This document shows, piece after piece, positions 34,424 through 42,720 of a stretch of DNA of 64,000 nucleotides. Origin of the DNA: Dyadobacter sp. UC 10. Lineage in GTDB: Bacteria; Bacteroidota; Bacteroidia; Cytophagales; Spirosomataceae. Position 1 is the stretch's first letter, and each line of letters opens with the position of its first letter. The stretch is taken from the NCBI RefSeq assembly GCF_008369915.1, contig NZ_VSRN01000001.1, positions 4,274,501-4,338,500 of the forward strand, read 5' to 3'. The notes under the pieces are model-generated. The model ran no database searches. It was not told the origin of the DNA and saw only the letters and a list, made by a program, of their open reading frames with translations. The translations under genes were made by a program, and so were the position numbers.

Positions 34424-35230
34424 TTAATTTTTTACTTCAATCACGGCCATCACGAGCGTAGCTGCATTGGCGGCAGCTATATCGTAAAAATTGCCCATAT
34501 CTTCCGATGCATTGTCGTCGGCATTATCACTCATGCTGCGGATAATTAGATAGGGTACATTTTGCTGAAAGCAGGTCTGCGCAATAGCCGCACCCTCCAT
34601 TTCTGTAGCAGCTGCGTGGAGGTCTTTCCGAAGTCGTTCGGTGACTTTTTTGGAAGAAACAAAAACATCGCCGGTAACGATGATCCCTTGCTTTACTGCC
34701 GGGACGCGATTCCCGGATTTGCCGCCTATCTGCGTAAATCGGAGTCCCTTTGCTACTTGCACCGCTTTGCTGACCAGCATAGGGTCGCATTTGAAATGAG
34801 TAGGATTGGGTTGGTCAGTCAGCGGATTTCTAGTCACCCAGTAATCCATTTTTTCGTCAGTTAGCGCTCCGAAATCATGATAAGTAATGCTGGTGCCGAT
34901 CACAATGTCACCCGGCCGCAGCGCCTGGTCGATGGCGCCAGCAATCCCTGAAAAAATGATCTGTTTTGGTCGGAAGTGATCCAGCATCAGGGTGGTAGTG
35001 ATAGCCGCATTCACTTTTCCTATGCCCGTTTGCGCGATTACCACCTTCTGGCCCCTCAGTTCTCCCGTAATAAATCCCACCGACCGGATCACGGTATCTT
35101 TCGGGCTCACCATATTTTCCCGCAACAGTTTAAGTTCCGGTGGAAAAGCACCCAGAATACCTATTATTTCCTGGGCATGAATATGGATTTGAACAAAATA
35201 GAGAAAGAGTAACAACAGAAGTCTTTTCAT
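34424..35230 (-). CDS. Exported MTA/SAH nucleosidase
   Basis: A 268-residue nucleosidase that cleaves methylthioadenosine or S-adenosylhomocysteine to adenine and a thioribose. The fold is shown by ILGAFPPELKLL, GIGKVNAAITTTLM, SGIAGAIDQALRPGDIVIG, EMEGAAIAQ and SMSDNADD with the catalytic Asp. Unlike the usual cytoplasmic enzyme it begins with a signal peptide (MKRLLLLLFLYFVQIHIHAQ), so it acts outside the inner membrane. It lies 8 bp after a purine permease in the same operon, suggesting that the released adenine is imported. Confidence 0.88.
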   Translation of the reverse strand: MKRLLLLLFLYFVQIHIHAQEIIGILGAFPPELKLLRENMVSPKDTVIRSVGFITGELRGQKVVIAQTGIGKVNAAITTTLMLDHFRPKQIIFSGIAGAIDQALRPGDIVIGTSITYHDFGALTDEKMDYWVTRNPLTDQPNPTHFKCDPMLVSKAVQVAKGLRFTQIGGKSGNRVPAVKQGIIVTGDVFVSSKKVTERLRKDLHAAATEMEGAAIAQTCFQQNVPYLIIRSMSDNADDNASEDMGNFYDIAAANAATLVMAVIEVKN

Positions 35231-35238
35231 GAAACGGA

Positions 35239-36537
35239 TTAAAAAATTAATGCAAGAAGAGCGAATAAGTCAATGATAATCAGCGCTAGGCTGATTTCCC
35301 GGGTGCGGCCTGTCAGGATGTGCAGGACTGTCCAGCTCAAAAATCCCCAGATAATGCCCTGGGTAATGGAATAGGTGAAGGGGATCAATACCATTGCGAG
35401 AAATGCAGGAAATGCCTCGTGCAGCTCATTCCAGTTGATTTTGACGACGGGTTTCATCATAAATACACCTACAAGTACCAGCGCGGGCGCAGTAGCAATG
35501 GCCGGGACTGCACTTAGCAATGGCGATAAAAACAGGAATGGCAAAAACAGAACAGCACCTGCCACAGCAGTAAGGCCCGTTTTCCCGCCCTGCTCAATAC
35601 CCACCGCCGATTCAATATAGGCAGTGCCCGGGCTGCTGCCCGTAAGCCCTGCAACGGTGGTGGAAAAAGCATCCACGATCAGCGAGCGTCTGATATTGCG
35701 CGGCTCGCCGTTTTCGTCGAGCAGGCCGGAAGCTTCCGAAAGGCCGACAAAGGTGGAAAGGCTGTCGAACATATCCGTGAAAACAAATGCCAGAATAACC
35801 GGTGCCAGGCTCCATTTCAGCGAGTTGACCAGATCCAGTTGGAACAGGAGACTAAAATCGGGCGGGGCCACCAGTTTGGTAATCGTGATCACCGTCTCGC
35901 TTCCTCCCCACCAGCGACCTATCGGCCAGGCGAGCAGGGTGGTCAGTACAATACCTATCAAAATGCTCCCTTTTACATTTCTGATCAGCAGTACGACCGT
36001 AATAAGCAAGCCCGCAAGGAAGGTGAGCGTAGCGGCATTCAGGTTACCCAGACTGATCATGGTAGCCGGGTTGGCGATGATGAACTTTGCATTTGCAAAG
36101 CCGATGAGTGTGATGAAAAGACCTATTCCCGAGGCGATTGCGTAGCGGAGTGGTTTGGGAATCGCTTTAACGATATAGGACCTGATATTGAAAACCGACA
36201 GCAGTAAAAAAAATATCCCCGACCAAAAAACAGTACCCAGCGCTACCTGCCAGGTAAGTTTATAAGTGAAAACGGCTGTGAATGTGAAGAACGCATTCAA
36301 TCCCATTCCCGGCGCGACCAGGATCGGGTTGTTGGCATACAGGCCCATCATCATTGAGCTGAAAAACGAAACGAGGATCGTGGCTGTCAGTACTGCCGGA
36401 AAAGGCATGCCCGTTTGACTTAAAATAGACGGATTAACAACGATGATGTAGGCGGTTGCCAGAAACGAGGAAATGCCGGCCAGGATTTCCGTAGAAACGG
36501 AGGTGTGATCTTTTTTTAACCCGGAAAAAGAAAACAT
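35239..36537 (-). CDS. NCS2-family purine permease (AzgA/adenine-hypoxanthine type)
   Basis: A 432-residue inner-membrane proton symporter with about 13 hydrophobic helices. It belongs to the AdeP/PbuG-like branch of NCS2, shown by the N-terminal GLKKDHTSVSTEILAG, LVAPGMGLNAFF, VFTDMFDSLSTFVG and SSPGTAYIESAVGIEQGG. Substrates of this branch are adenine, guanine and hypoxanthine. The exported nucleosidase gene follows after 8 bp, which points to adenine as the cargo here. A TAnnTTTG -7 box lies upstream. Confidence 0.92.
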   Translation of the reverse strand: MFSFSGLKKDHTSVSTEILAGISSFLATAYIIVVNPSILSQTGMPFPAVLTATILVSFFSSMMMGLYANNPILVAPGMGLNAFFTFTAVFTYKLTWQVALGTVFWSGIFFLLLSVFNIRSYIVKAIPKPLRYAIASGIGLFITLIGFANAKFIIANPATMISLGNLNAATLTFLAGLLITVVLLIRNVKGSILIGIVLTTLLAWPIGRWWGGSETVITITKLVAPPDFSLLFQLDLVNSLKWSLAPVILAFVFTDMFDSLSTFVGLSEASGLLDENGEPRNIRRSLIVDAFSTTVAGLTGSSPGTAYIESAVGIEQGGKTGLTAVAGAVLFLPFLFLSPLLSAVPAIATAPALVLVGVFMMKPVVKINWNELHEAFPAFLAMVLIPFTYSITQGIIWGFLSWTVLHILTGRTREISLALIIIDLFALLALIF

Positions 36538-36554
36538 AGGAGTACGGTTTAGTT

Positions 36555-36562
36555 CAAATATA
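36555..36562 (-). promoter_or_regulatory. TAnnTTTG -7 element before the permease operon
   Basis: On the minus strand TATATTTG matches the Bacteroidota -7 consensus, 17 bp before the permease ATG. No good TTG -33 box was found, so it is a modest prediction. Confidence 0.35.
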
Positions 36563-36633
36563 TTGATTTAAATCGAATGAGGAGGTTTTGCCTGATGATG
36601 GCTTTTGGACTAGATCTTTTAATTCGTTTTTAC

Positions 36634-39417
36634 ATGTCTCAATACGTTAAAAAGCAGGTGAGGAAGTGGGGAGTTGTTTCTGTTGTGGTTTTGTCCCTCG
36701 CGACTGTTATGCTTACCGGTTATACCAAATACCAGCACATTGTTTCCGACCAGCCGGATTCTGCGAATCTTGCCGCTTTTGTAGAGCCGGGCTTTCCTTA
36801 TATTTCTACTTCCGTAGATGCCAGGAATATTGGTGCAGGGTTTCCCAAAGACAATCAGGCTGCGCGCACACTGGCTTTGCAGCTCGGCGACAGCGCTTAT
36901 GCCTGCTTTGACACCGATCAGCTAAGATGGTCGGTAGCGTGGACGGGGAAATTTTTGCCAATGGTTTTGATGGCGCAGGTTTCCTATAAAAAATTTTTTA
37001 ACAAGAACAATGAAATCGCCAGGCTGACAGGTGAACCGAAAATTGCAACGGGTAATTATGCGGGCTGGACCGTGGGAAAGCCTGTTTTTAGAAATGGACA
37101 ACAGGAAGGAGAGCCAACCTGGAAACCTTTGCCCGCCGATCAGGCAAGATGGAATGGTTCGTATGTCTTCGGAAGCAAAGCTATTCTGTCTTACTCGGTA
37201 GGTAATTCAAAAATATATGAGTTGCCGGGGAGCAGAAAGTTCGGAGATCAGGTGGCATTTACAAGGAACTTGCGGATTGAAACCGTTGATAAGGAGCTGT
37301 ATTTAACCGCAGCGGAAGTCAGTAACGGCGCTGGGGCTGAGGTGAAAGGGAAAGTCGCGTATATCTATCAGGGTGCCAATAAGGATAGCGTGACTGCAAT
37401 CGGGATTGCCGGGAAAGTCGACTGGAAGCTTGAAATAAATGAGAACAAGTACATCACCGTTAAACTTCCGGCATCGGCCAAACAGGCGTTGGGGATGATT
37501 GTGATGTGGAAGGGGCCAGCGAAGGAATTAAAAGCATTTGAAAAAGTATGCCGGACGAAGCCGGAATTGTTTCCGGATTTCGAAAAGGGAGGCCCCGCAG
37601 CCTGGAAAGAGACCATTACTACAAAAGGAAAACTATCCCCGGACACCGCCGCATTTGTGACCGATCAGCTTACATTACCTTTAAATAATCCCTGGAAACG
37701 CAATGTCCGGTTAGCCGATATCGCCTTTTTCCCCGACGGTCGGGCCGCTGTGGTTACATTTGAAGGGGACGTCTGGACGGTCGAAGGGATCGATAAGGAT
37801 TTGCAAAATGTTAAATGGAGAAGATTTGCTTCGGGCTTGCACGAGCCGATGAGCATCGAGGTGGTCAAGGACTTTATCTATGTTTTTGACCGGAACGGTA
37901 TTGTGAAGCTCCACGATTTGAACAGGGACGGTAATGCCGATTATTACGAAAATTTCTCAAATGTAATGTCGCAATCCGCCGAATCGCGGGAATGGGCGGC
38001 GGACATGGTATACGTGGCTGACGGAAGCTTTTACATTGCCAAGGGAGGCAGTTTGAGCAACGGACCGGGAATGACTTCCAAAGCTCCTGGGAAAGGGTTC
38101 AGGACAGGTTCCGACCAGAACGGTACAATCCTGAAAATTTCTCCGGATGGAAAACAATTTGAAGTCATCGCAACTGGTTTGAGAGGACCATACCTCGGTT
38201 TTAATCCAAAAACCGGCGTACTTACAGCCACCGACCAGCAGGGTAACTTTGTTCCTTCCACACCGATTTATGTGATAAAAAAAGGAGATTATTACGGGGT
38301 AATCCCGACCGCCCATCGTACCGATAATCCTGAAATTGCACCTCCTCTGACCTGGATACCGCACAGCGTCGACCGGTCGAGCCTTGGACAGGCATGGGTG
38401 ACGGGGAACAAGATGGGACCGCTGAATGGTAATCTGATCCATTTCTCTTTTGGCACGCCGGGGCTGTTCCGCGTTCTGATCGACAGCACTTCGAAAATTA
38501 TGCAGGGCGGTGTTTCTTATATCAATGCCTATTATCCCGCACCTACTTCCAAAGGCGCACTCAGCCCGGTTGATGAACAAATGTATGTGACGGGTTTCAA
38601 CCTCTGGGGATCGGCTTCGACCGGAATCAGTTCGCTGATAAGACTTAGATATACTGGCAAGCAAAGCTACATGCCCAGCCAGTTCCGGGCTGGTAACCAG
38701 GGTATTATTATCGGTTTTGATACTGAAATCGACAAATCGACCGCGCTGGATCCTGCCAATTTTGAAATCAAAAGATATAACTATCAGCGCACGGAAGAAT
38801 ATGGCTCGGGGCACTTCAAACTGGACGGAAGCACAGGAGAGGAAATGCTGCCCGTAGCGGGAGCTTATCTCTCAGCGGATGGTAAAAAGGTTTTATTGCT
38901 GGTCCCGGATATGAAAGAAGTAATGCAGATGGAAGTGGGGTACCGCCTGAAAGCGAAAGACGGTAAGAAGATCAACGACCACTTCTATTTCACTGTAAAC
39001 AGTTCGGATGACATCGATTTTAAAAAGTATGGTTTCGATCATGTGGACCTGGCATTGCTGACTGCCAATAAAGAAGAAATGGCATCACAACCGGTTAAAG
39101 TGGAAATAGCTTCTGCTGAAAAGGGGCAGGAAATATTTCAGAAAATGGCATGCTTCGGTTGCCACTCGCCCGGGACCAAAACAGACGGAATGTATGGGCC
39201 ACCCTTTAAAAACCTTTACAAATCGGAAAGGATATTTGACGATGGTACCAAAGAGATCGCTGACGAAAAGTACCTCAGGGAGTCGATCTTAGCACCTTCA
39301 AAAAAGATTGTCAAAGGTTATAATGAAGAAATGCCCTCGTTTGTGGGTGTATTGTCCGACACGGATATTGAATCGGTGATCCTGTATATCAAGGATTTGA
39401 AAAAATCTAAAAATTAA
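36634..39417 (+). CDS. DUF6797-like/PQQ-type propeller with C-terminal cytochrome c
   Basis: A protein of about 927 residues anchored by one N-terminal helix. The first 300 residues (AAFVEPGFPYISTSVDARN) resemble what I recall as DUF6797; a sugar/alcohol dehydrogenase-like beta-propeller follows (RLADIAFFPDGRAAVVTFEGDVW, DLNRDGNADYYENFS, SPDGKQFEVIATGLRGPY). The last 100 residues are a class I cytochrome c with heme site CFGCH and the oxidase-like LRESILAPSKKIVKGY, with Met in EEMPSF as second ligand. It should oxidise a substrate in the periplasm and pass electrons to heme. An ATG at 36577 is an alternative start. Confidence 0.8.
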   Translation: MSQYVKKQVRKWGVVSVVVLSLATVMLTGYTKYQHIVSDQPDSANLAAFVEPGFPYISTSVDARNIGAGFPKDNQAARTLALQLGDSAYACFDTDQLRWSVAWTGKFLPMVLMAQVSYKKFFNKNNEIARLTGEPKIATGNYAGWTVGKPVFRNGQQEGEPTWKPLPADQARWNGSYVFGSKAILSYSVGNSKIYELPGSRKFGDQVAFTRNLRIETVDKELYLTAAEVSNGAGAEVKGKVAYIYQGANKDSVTAIGIAGKVDWKLEINENKYITVKLPASAKQALGMIVMWKGPAKELKAFEKVCRTKPELFPDFEKGGPAAWKETITTKGKLSPDTAAFVTDQLTLPLNNPWKRNVRLADIAFFPDGRAAVVTFEGDVWTVEGIDKDLQNVKWRRFASGLHEPMSIEVVKDFIYVFDRNGIVKLHDLNRDGNADYYENFSNVMSQSAESREWAADMVYVADGSFYIAKGGSLSNGPGMTSKAPGKGFRTGSDQNGTILKISPDGKQFEVIATGLRGPYLGFNPKTGVLTATDQQGNFVPSTPIYVIKKGDYYGVIPTAHRTDNPEIAPPLTWIPHSVDRSSLGQAWVTGNKMGPLNGNLIHFSFGTPGLFRVLIDSTSKIMQGGVSYINAYYPAPTSKGALSPVDEQMYVTGFNLWGSASTGISSLIRLRYTGKQSYMPSQFRAGNQGIIIGFDTEIDKSTALDPANFEIKRYNYQRTEEYGSGHFKLDGSTGEEMLPVAGAYLSADGKKVLLLVPDMKEVMQMEVGYRLKAKDGKKINDHFYFTVNSSDDIDFKKYGFDHVDLALLTANKEEMASQPVKVEIASAEKGQEIFQKMACFGCHSPGTKTDGMYGPPFKNLYKSERIFDDGTKEIADEKYLRESILAPSKKIVKGYNEEMPSFVGVLSDTDIESVILYIKDLKKSKN

Positions 39418-39423
39418 CTGCTA

Positions 39424-39924
39424 CTATTTCAGATTGAGCACATTAGCGCCCGGCGGCTCTTCCATGAGCCGCTGGAATTGTTTATCGTGCACGGTTATCC
39501 TAATTTCCACAGAGCCAGTGCTCACGGTAGCTTTCAGTAAGTGCCCGCCATAAGCTTTGAAATCCTTTCCGGTCACAACACCGTGGCAATGCAGCGAGGG
39601 TTTGCCGTTTTGCCACGCAATAGAACCTTGCATAGAAGCAAGTTCCACATCTTTGAAATCTCTGGGATCATATTCTTTTGTCTTGAAATTGAAAAAGCCG
39701 AAGGTGGTATTTAGGAAACCCATCCCGGTAAGATTTGCGGAAGGGATCTGCTCCCTGGAAGCCAGGTTTTCTAGTTCGGTAAAGACATTATCTCCCTGCC
39801 TCAGTACCATCAGGTAGCCTGCGGGCACTTTGACATATTTGGGGATACTATCAGGTGTGCTTTGAGCGGCAAGCTGGGCGATCGATAGAAATAACGCAAA
39901 CGGAAGAAGCTGGCAGATAGTCAT
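39424..39924 (-). CDS. Exported PPC-domain (DUF296) protein
   Basis: A 166-residue protein with a signal peptide (ending AQLAAQ) and a PPC/DUF296 domain. The domain marks are GYLMVLRQGDNVF, NLTGMGFLNTTFGFF and the His cluster LHCHGVVTG with AYGGHLL, where the histidines bind metal in related structures. PPC domains are usually cytoplasmic, being joined to AT-hook proteins in plants and found alone in bacteria; export is unusual. It is convergent with the preceding cytochrome gene, 6 bp apart. Confidence 0.82.
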   Translation of the reverse strand: MTICQLLPFALFLSIAQLAAQSTPDSIPKYVKVPAGYLMVLRQGDNVFTELENLASREQIPSANLTGMGFLNTTFGFFNFKTKEYDPRDFKDVELASMQGSIAWQNGKPSLHCHGVVTGKDFKAYGGHLLKATVSTGSVEIRITVHDKQFQRLMEEPPGANVLNLK

Positions 39925-40007
39925 AGCGGGAAGTATTTTATTTCCCTGTTACAAAAAATAATTATGCCTGTGTCGTCCCCTTTTCCGTTGTTGGTGTTCT
40001 TTGCCTG

Positions 40008-40119
40008 TGTTGGTGTTGTCACCAACATCCTGATGGCATAAAAACATCTACGAGACTTTATGCAAATTGCCGGTGACAACACCGGCAACGGCGTTAGGTT
40101 GCTCTGGTGTTGTCACCAG
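40008..40119. repeat. Cluster of three GGTG-NNNN-CACC palindromes
   Basis: Three hairpins: TGTTGGTG/CACCAACA around TTGT (40008-40027), TTGCCGGTG/CACCGGCAA around ACAA (40067-40088), and CTGGTG/CACCAG around TTGT (40104-40119). They share the GGTG-NNNN-CACC core with the two copies near 26.8 kb. A half copy (GTTGTTGGTG) lies at about 39987-39996. They sit between two minus-strand genes, ahead of the terminator at 40134-40168. Confidence 0.65.
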
Positions 40120-40133
40120 CGAAAGGCACAAAA

Positions 40134-40168
40134 AAACAGGCGGCCCGAAAATGTCAGGCCGCCTGTTT
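40134..40168 (-). terminator. Intrinsic terminator of the DUF4394 gene
   Basis: Perfect 12-bp stem AAACAGGCGGCC (40134-40145) with GGCCGCCTGTTT (40157-40168), and on the minus strand a run of seven T after it. It lies 15 bp past the end of the minus-strand DUF4394 gene, so it ends that transcript. Confidence 0.85.
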
Positions 40169-40182
40169 GCTTTAAACCGAAT

Positions 40183-41772
40183 TTAAAGACCAAATCCTGT
40201 CGCAAGCCCTTTGACAGGTGTACTAAAACTGTATTTAAGCTGGGTATTCCCTGAGGCCAGGTCAATTGTGTAGAAGCTGGTCGTACCGCCAACCGTGAAT
40301 ATGGCATATCCCTTTCCCGTGAAATTGCCGATATCGAACCCAATGCCTGTGGCAACGTCGATTCCCAGGGCCTTACCGTCTGCAAGCGTTCCGTTATTCG
40401 GCGGGATTTGCTTGTATAGCATATTAGATTGGCTGTCTATATCGAACAACGTGGTATTAGCCGCGACCACCCCGGGGTAACTATTGGTATAAGCCACTGC
40501 CGTAACAAATGGAGTATCCATACCAATCTTCAAAGCAGTATCCTTGGTAGTAATTCCGGTTGCGACATCGATCCGAAGATTCTGCCCTTTATCGCTTACA
40601 ACGCGAAGTCTGTCTGCTGCGGGGTTAAAATCGACTCCAAAATAAGTGCCGTCGAGCATCAACGGGCTATTGTCCATTTTTTTCAGGACAGCGGCTTCCA
40701 TCGCAGCGCCGCTTCCAAGATCTACGCTGTACAGTTTGCTGTCGTTACCCAAAGCATACAATCTTCCATTGGCTGGCCTGATATCAATACCTTCCAGCAT
40801 GACGCCGCCGGGCAGCCCGCCGATTGCTTTGGTTCCGTACTCGCTTCCGTCAGCCGGGTTGAATATTTTCAGATTATTTGCACCGTCGAGAGCATAGGCA
40901 ACTGGCATAGCAGGGATCGCAATACCGGTGATATTAACACCTGCGGGCAAATCGCCCAGCTTTTGAAGTTTCCCCGTTTTGAGGTCTACAAAGTCAAGCT
41001 CCCATTTTCCACCGAATTTCACCGAGGCAATAGGATATACATCTGCCGGATTCATATCGGGCGAAATGTCGAACCCGCCCACTTCTGAAATATCAAGCCC
41101 CAGTGCACCTACAGGAACGAGCGTGCCGGGGTTAGGGGGACTCTGAATGTAAAGCATATCTGCCTCCGGATCAATGTCATACAGGGTGGTACCTACGCCT
41201 GGCGCGGCAGTGACGCCCGCACGGCTGTTGGTGTAAGCCACAGCGCCTACTTTCGGGCTGGCCGGTCCGTTCAATGGTGAGTCACCGGCGAGTACAGCTC
41301 CGGTTTCCGGGTTCAGGCGGAGATTTTGGGCGGTATTGGATACCACACGGATCTTGTCGACTGTCGGATTGAAATCAAACCCGATGCTCGACCCGTTCAG
41401 TATGGTGGCAATAGGGTTCATCCCGATCCTGGTCGCTTTTCCTTCCTGGTCACCGGTTTTTATATTTACCTGATAAAGGTTACTCAGGGAACCGATCGCA
41501 TATAACTGGCCGGTGGCGGGGCGGAAGTCAATCCCCGCAAGTACTTCATTGTCCTGCAAGCCGGTAATTGCGAACGAGCGGACAGGGCTTGATGTATTCC
41601 TGATGTTAATTTCGTGGAGCTGGTTGTTGTCGGAGAGTGCATAAAATATCCTGTCCGGCAATGCCTGCTCTGTCGGTGGCACCCGATGGTCTTCGCAAGA
41701 TGCAAGAAATAGGGTGAATACGAGCGAAGCGGCAACAATTGTCCGCTTTAAAGGTTGGTTGAGAATCTTCAT
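40183..41772 (-). CDS. DUF4394 lipoprotein with two repeated domains
   Basis: A 529-residue lipoprotein; the lipobox FLASC gives lipidated Cys26. Two copies of a DUF4394 unit follow (about residues 45-265 and 285-525), each with a start like FYALSDNNQLHEIN or VAYALDGANNLKIFN, then IDFRPATGQLYAIG or IDIRPANGRLYALG and VDFNPTVDKIRVVS or VDFNPAADRLRVVS. The fold is likely a beta-propeller. No enzymatic motif is visible. Ends at a strong terminator. Confidence 0.87.
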   Translation of the reverse strand: MKILNQPLKRTIVAASLVFTLFLASCEDHRVPPTEQALPDRIFYALSDNNQLHEINIRNTSSPVRSFAITGLQDNEVLAGIDFRPATGQLYAIGSLSNLYQVNIKTGDQEGKATRIGMNPIATILNGSSIGFDFNPTVDKIRVVSNTAQNLRLNPETGAVLAGDSPLNGPASPKVGAVAYTNSRAGVTAAPGVGTTLYDIDPEADMLYIQSPPNPGTLVPVGALGLDISEVGGFDISPDMNPADVYPIASVKFGGKWELDFVDLKTGKLQKLGDLPAGVNITGIAIPAMPVAYALDGANNLKIFNPADGSEYGTKAIGGLPGGVMLEGIDIRPANGRLYALGNDSKLYSVDLGSGAAMEAAVLKKMDNSPLMLDGTYFGVDFNPAADRLRVVSDKGQNLRIDVATGITTKDTALKIGMDTPFVTAVAYTNSYPGVVAANTTLFDIDSQSNMLYKQIPPNNGTLADGKALGIDVATGIGFDIGNFTGKGYAIFTVGGTTSFYTIDLASGNTQLKYSFSTPVKGLATGFGL

Positions 41773-41959
41773 AAGCTGCCTTTTTGTGAAAATTGGAAAT
41801 GGTTCAGCAGCATGTACGACGAAACCTTCCGGCTGGATTAACCATTGCCGAATAAATTTAATTTACTTTTAACGTCATTTTAATTTCAAGTTTTATGTCA
41901 ATTATTTCAGGTGGTAGATCAGTCAGATCATTCCCTTTCGTATACTAAAATCTTAACAA

Positions 41960-42547
41960 ATGCTTTTTACCGTAAATCATCTCGAAGGAATTAAGTCAGG
42001 CAAAATCTCACTCGCTTTTCGCAAGTGGAAAAATCAGGGTGTAAATGCAGGAAGCCGGATCAATACAGCGATCGGCATCATCGAGATTACTTCAATGACC
42101 GAGTGTGACCGAGAGCATATTACCACAGCGGATGCAAACCAGGCAGGTTTTTCGGATCTGGACAGGATGTTGTCACTGCTCGACAAATTTAGCGAGGGAA
42201 CGATCTATAAGATGGGCGTTCGTTATGTTTCAGAAGACCCCCGGATAAAGTTGCGGGAGCAGACGGACGTAACTGACCAGGAATTGGAGGAGCTACTCGA
42301 TAAGCTGAAACGCCTTGATATGGCGAGCAACCAGGGGAAATGGACGATTAAAATTCTGAAAGCGATTCAGGAGAATCCGCTTTTACGGGCGGCCGACCTT
42401 GCGGTTAAAGTGAAAAAGGAAAAAGAATGGCTGAAGCTGAATGTCAGGAAGCTCAAAAATCTCGGCCTTACCGTCTCTCACGAGCCAGGATACACGTTGT
42501 CTCCGCTGGGCGGGTATTTACTTGAAAAAGTGGGCGCCGAAAAATGA
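41960..42547 (+). CDS. ASCH-like/winged-helix protein
   Basis: A 195-residue cytoplasmic protein. Residues 1-95 resemble an ASCH/PUA RNA-binding domain (LEGIKSGKISLAFRKW, then GIIEITSM). Residues 125-195 look like a winged helix: TIKILKAIQENPLLRAADLA, KLKNLGLTVSHEPGYTLSP. I recognise the arrangement only loosely. No operon partner; the glycosyltransferase operon starts 173 bp downstream. Confidence 0.6.
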   Translation: MLFTVNHLEGIKSGKISLAFRKWKNQGVNAGSRINTAIGIIEITSMTECDREHITTADANQAGFSDLDRMLSLLDKFSEGTIYKMGVRYVSEDPRIKLREQTDVTDQELEELLDKLKRLDMASNQGKWTIKILKAIQENPLLRAADLAVKVKKEKEWLKLNVRKLKNLGLTVSHEPGYTLSPLGGYLLEKVGAEK

Positions 42548-42720
42548 ACCTGCAAAATTTTCGTCGATTATAAACTTATTCAAAGCCATTCTCAACGCTT
42601 TACCTGTTTTTTTGCTCCGGCCTGAATTATTAGAAACAAAAATTGCGTTGACATTTTGGTAACAAAAATTTCATCCGCAGGAAATATCCGGGAGCTACAT
42701 TAGCAGATTAAAGTTAGGCT

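Noticed and set aside
37957..38814. 285-codon minus-strand frame inside the DUF6797-cytochrome gene
   Set aside because: Antisense shadow in a GC-rich propeller region; no recognisable protein family.
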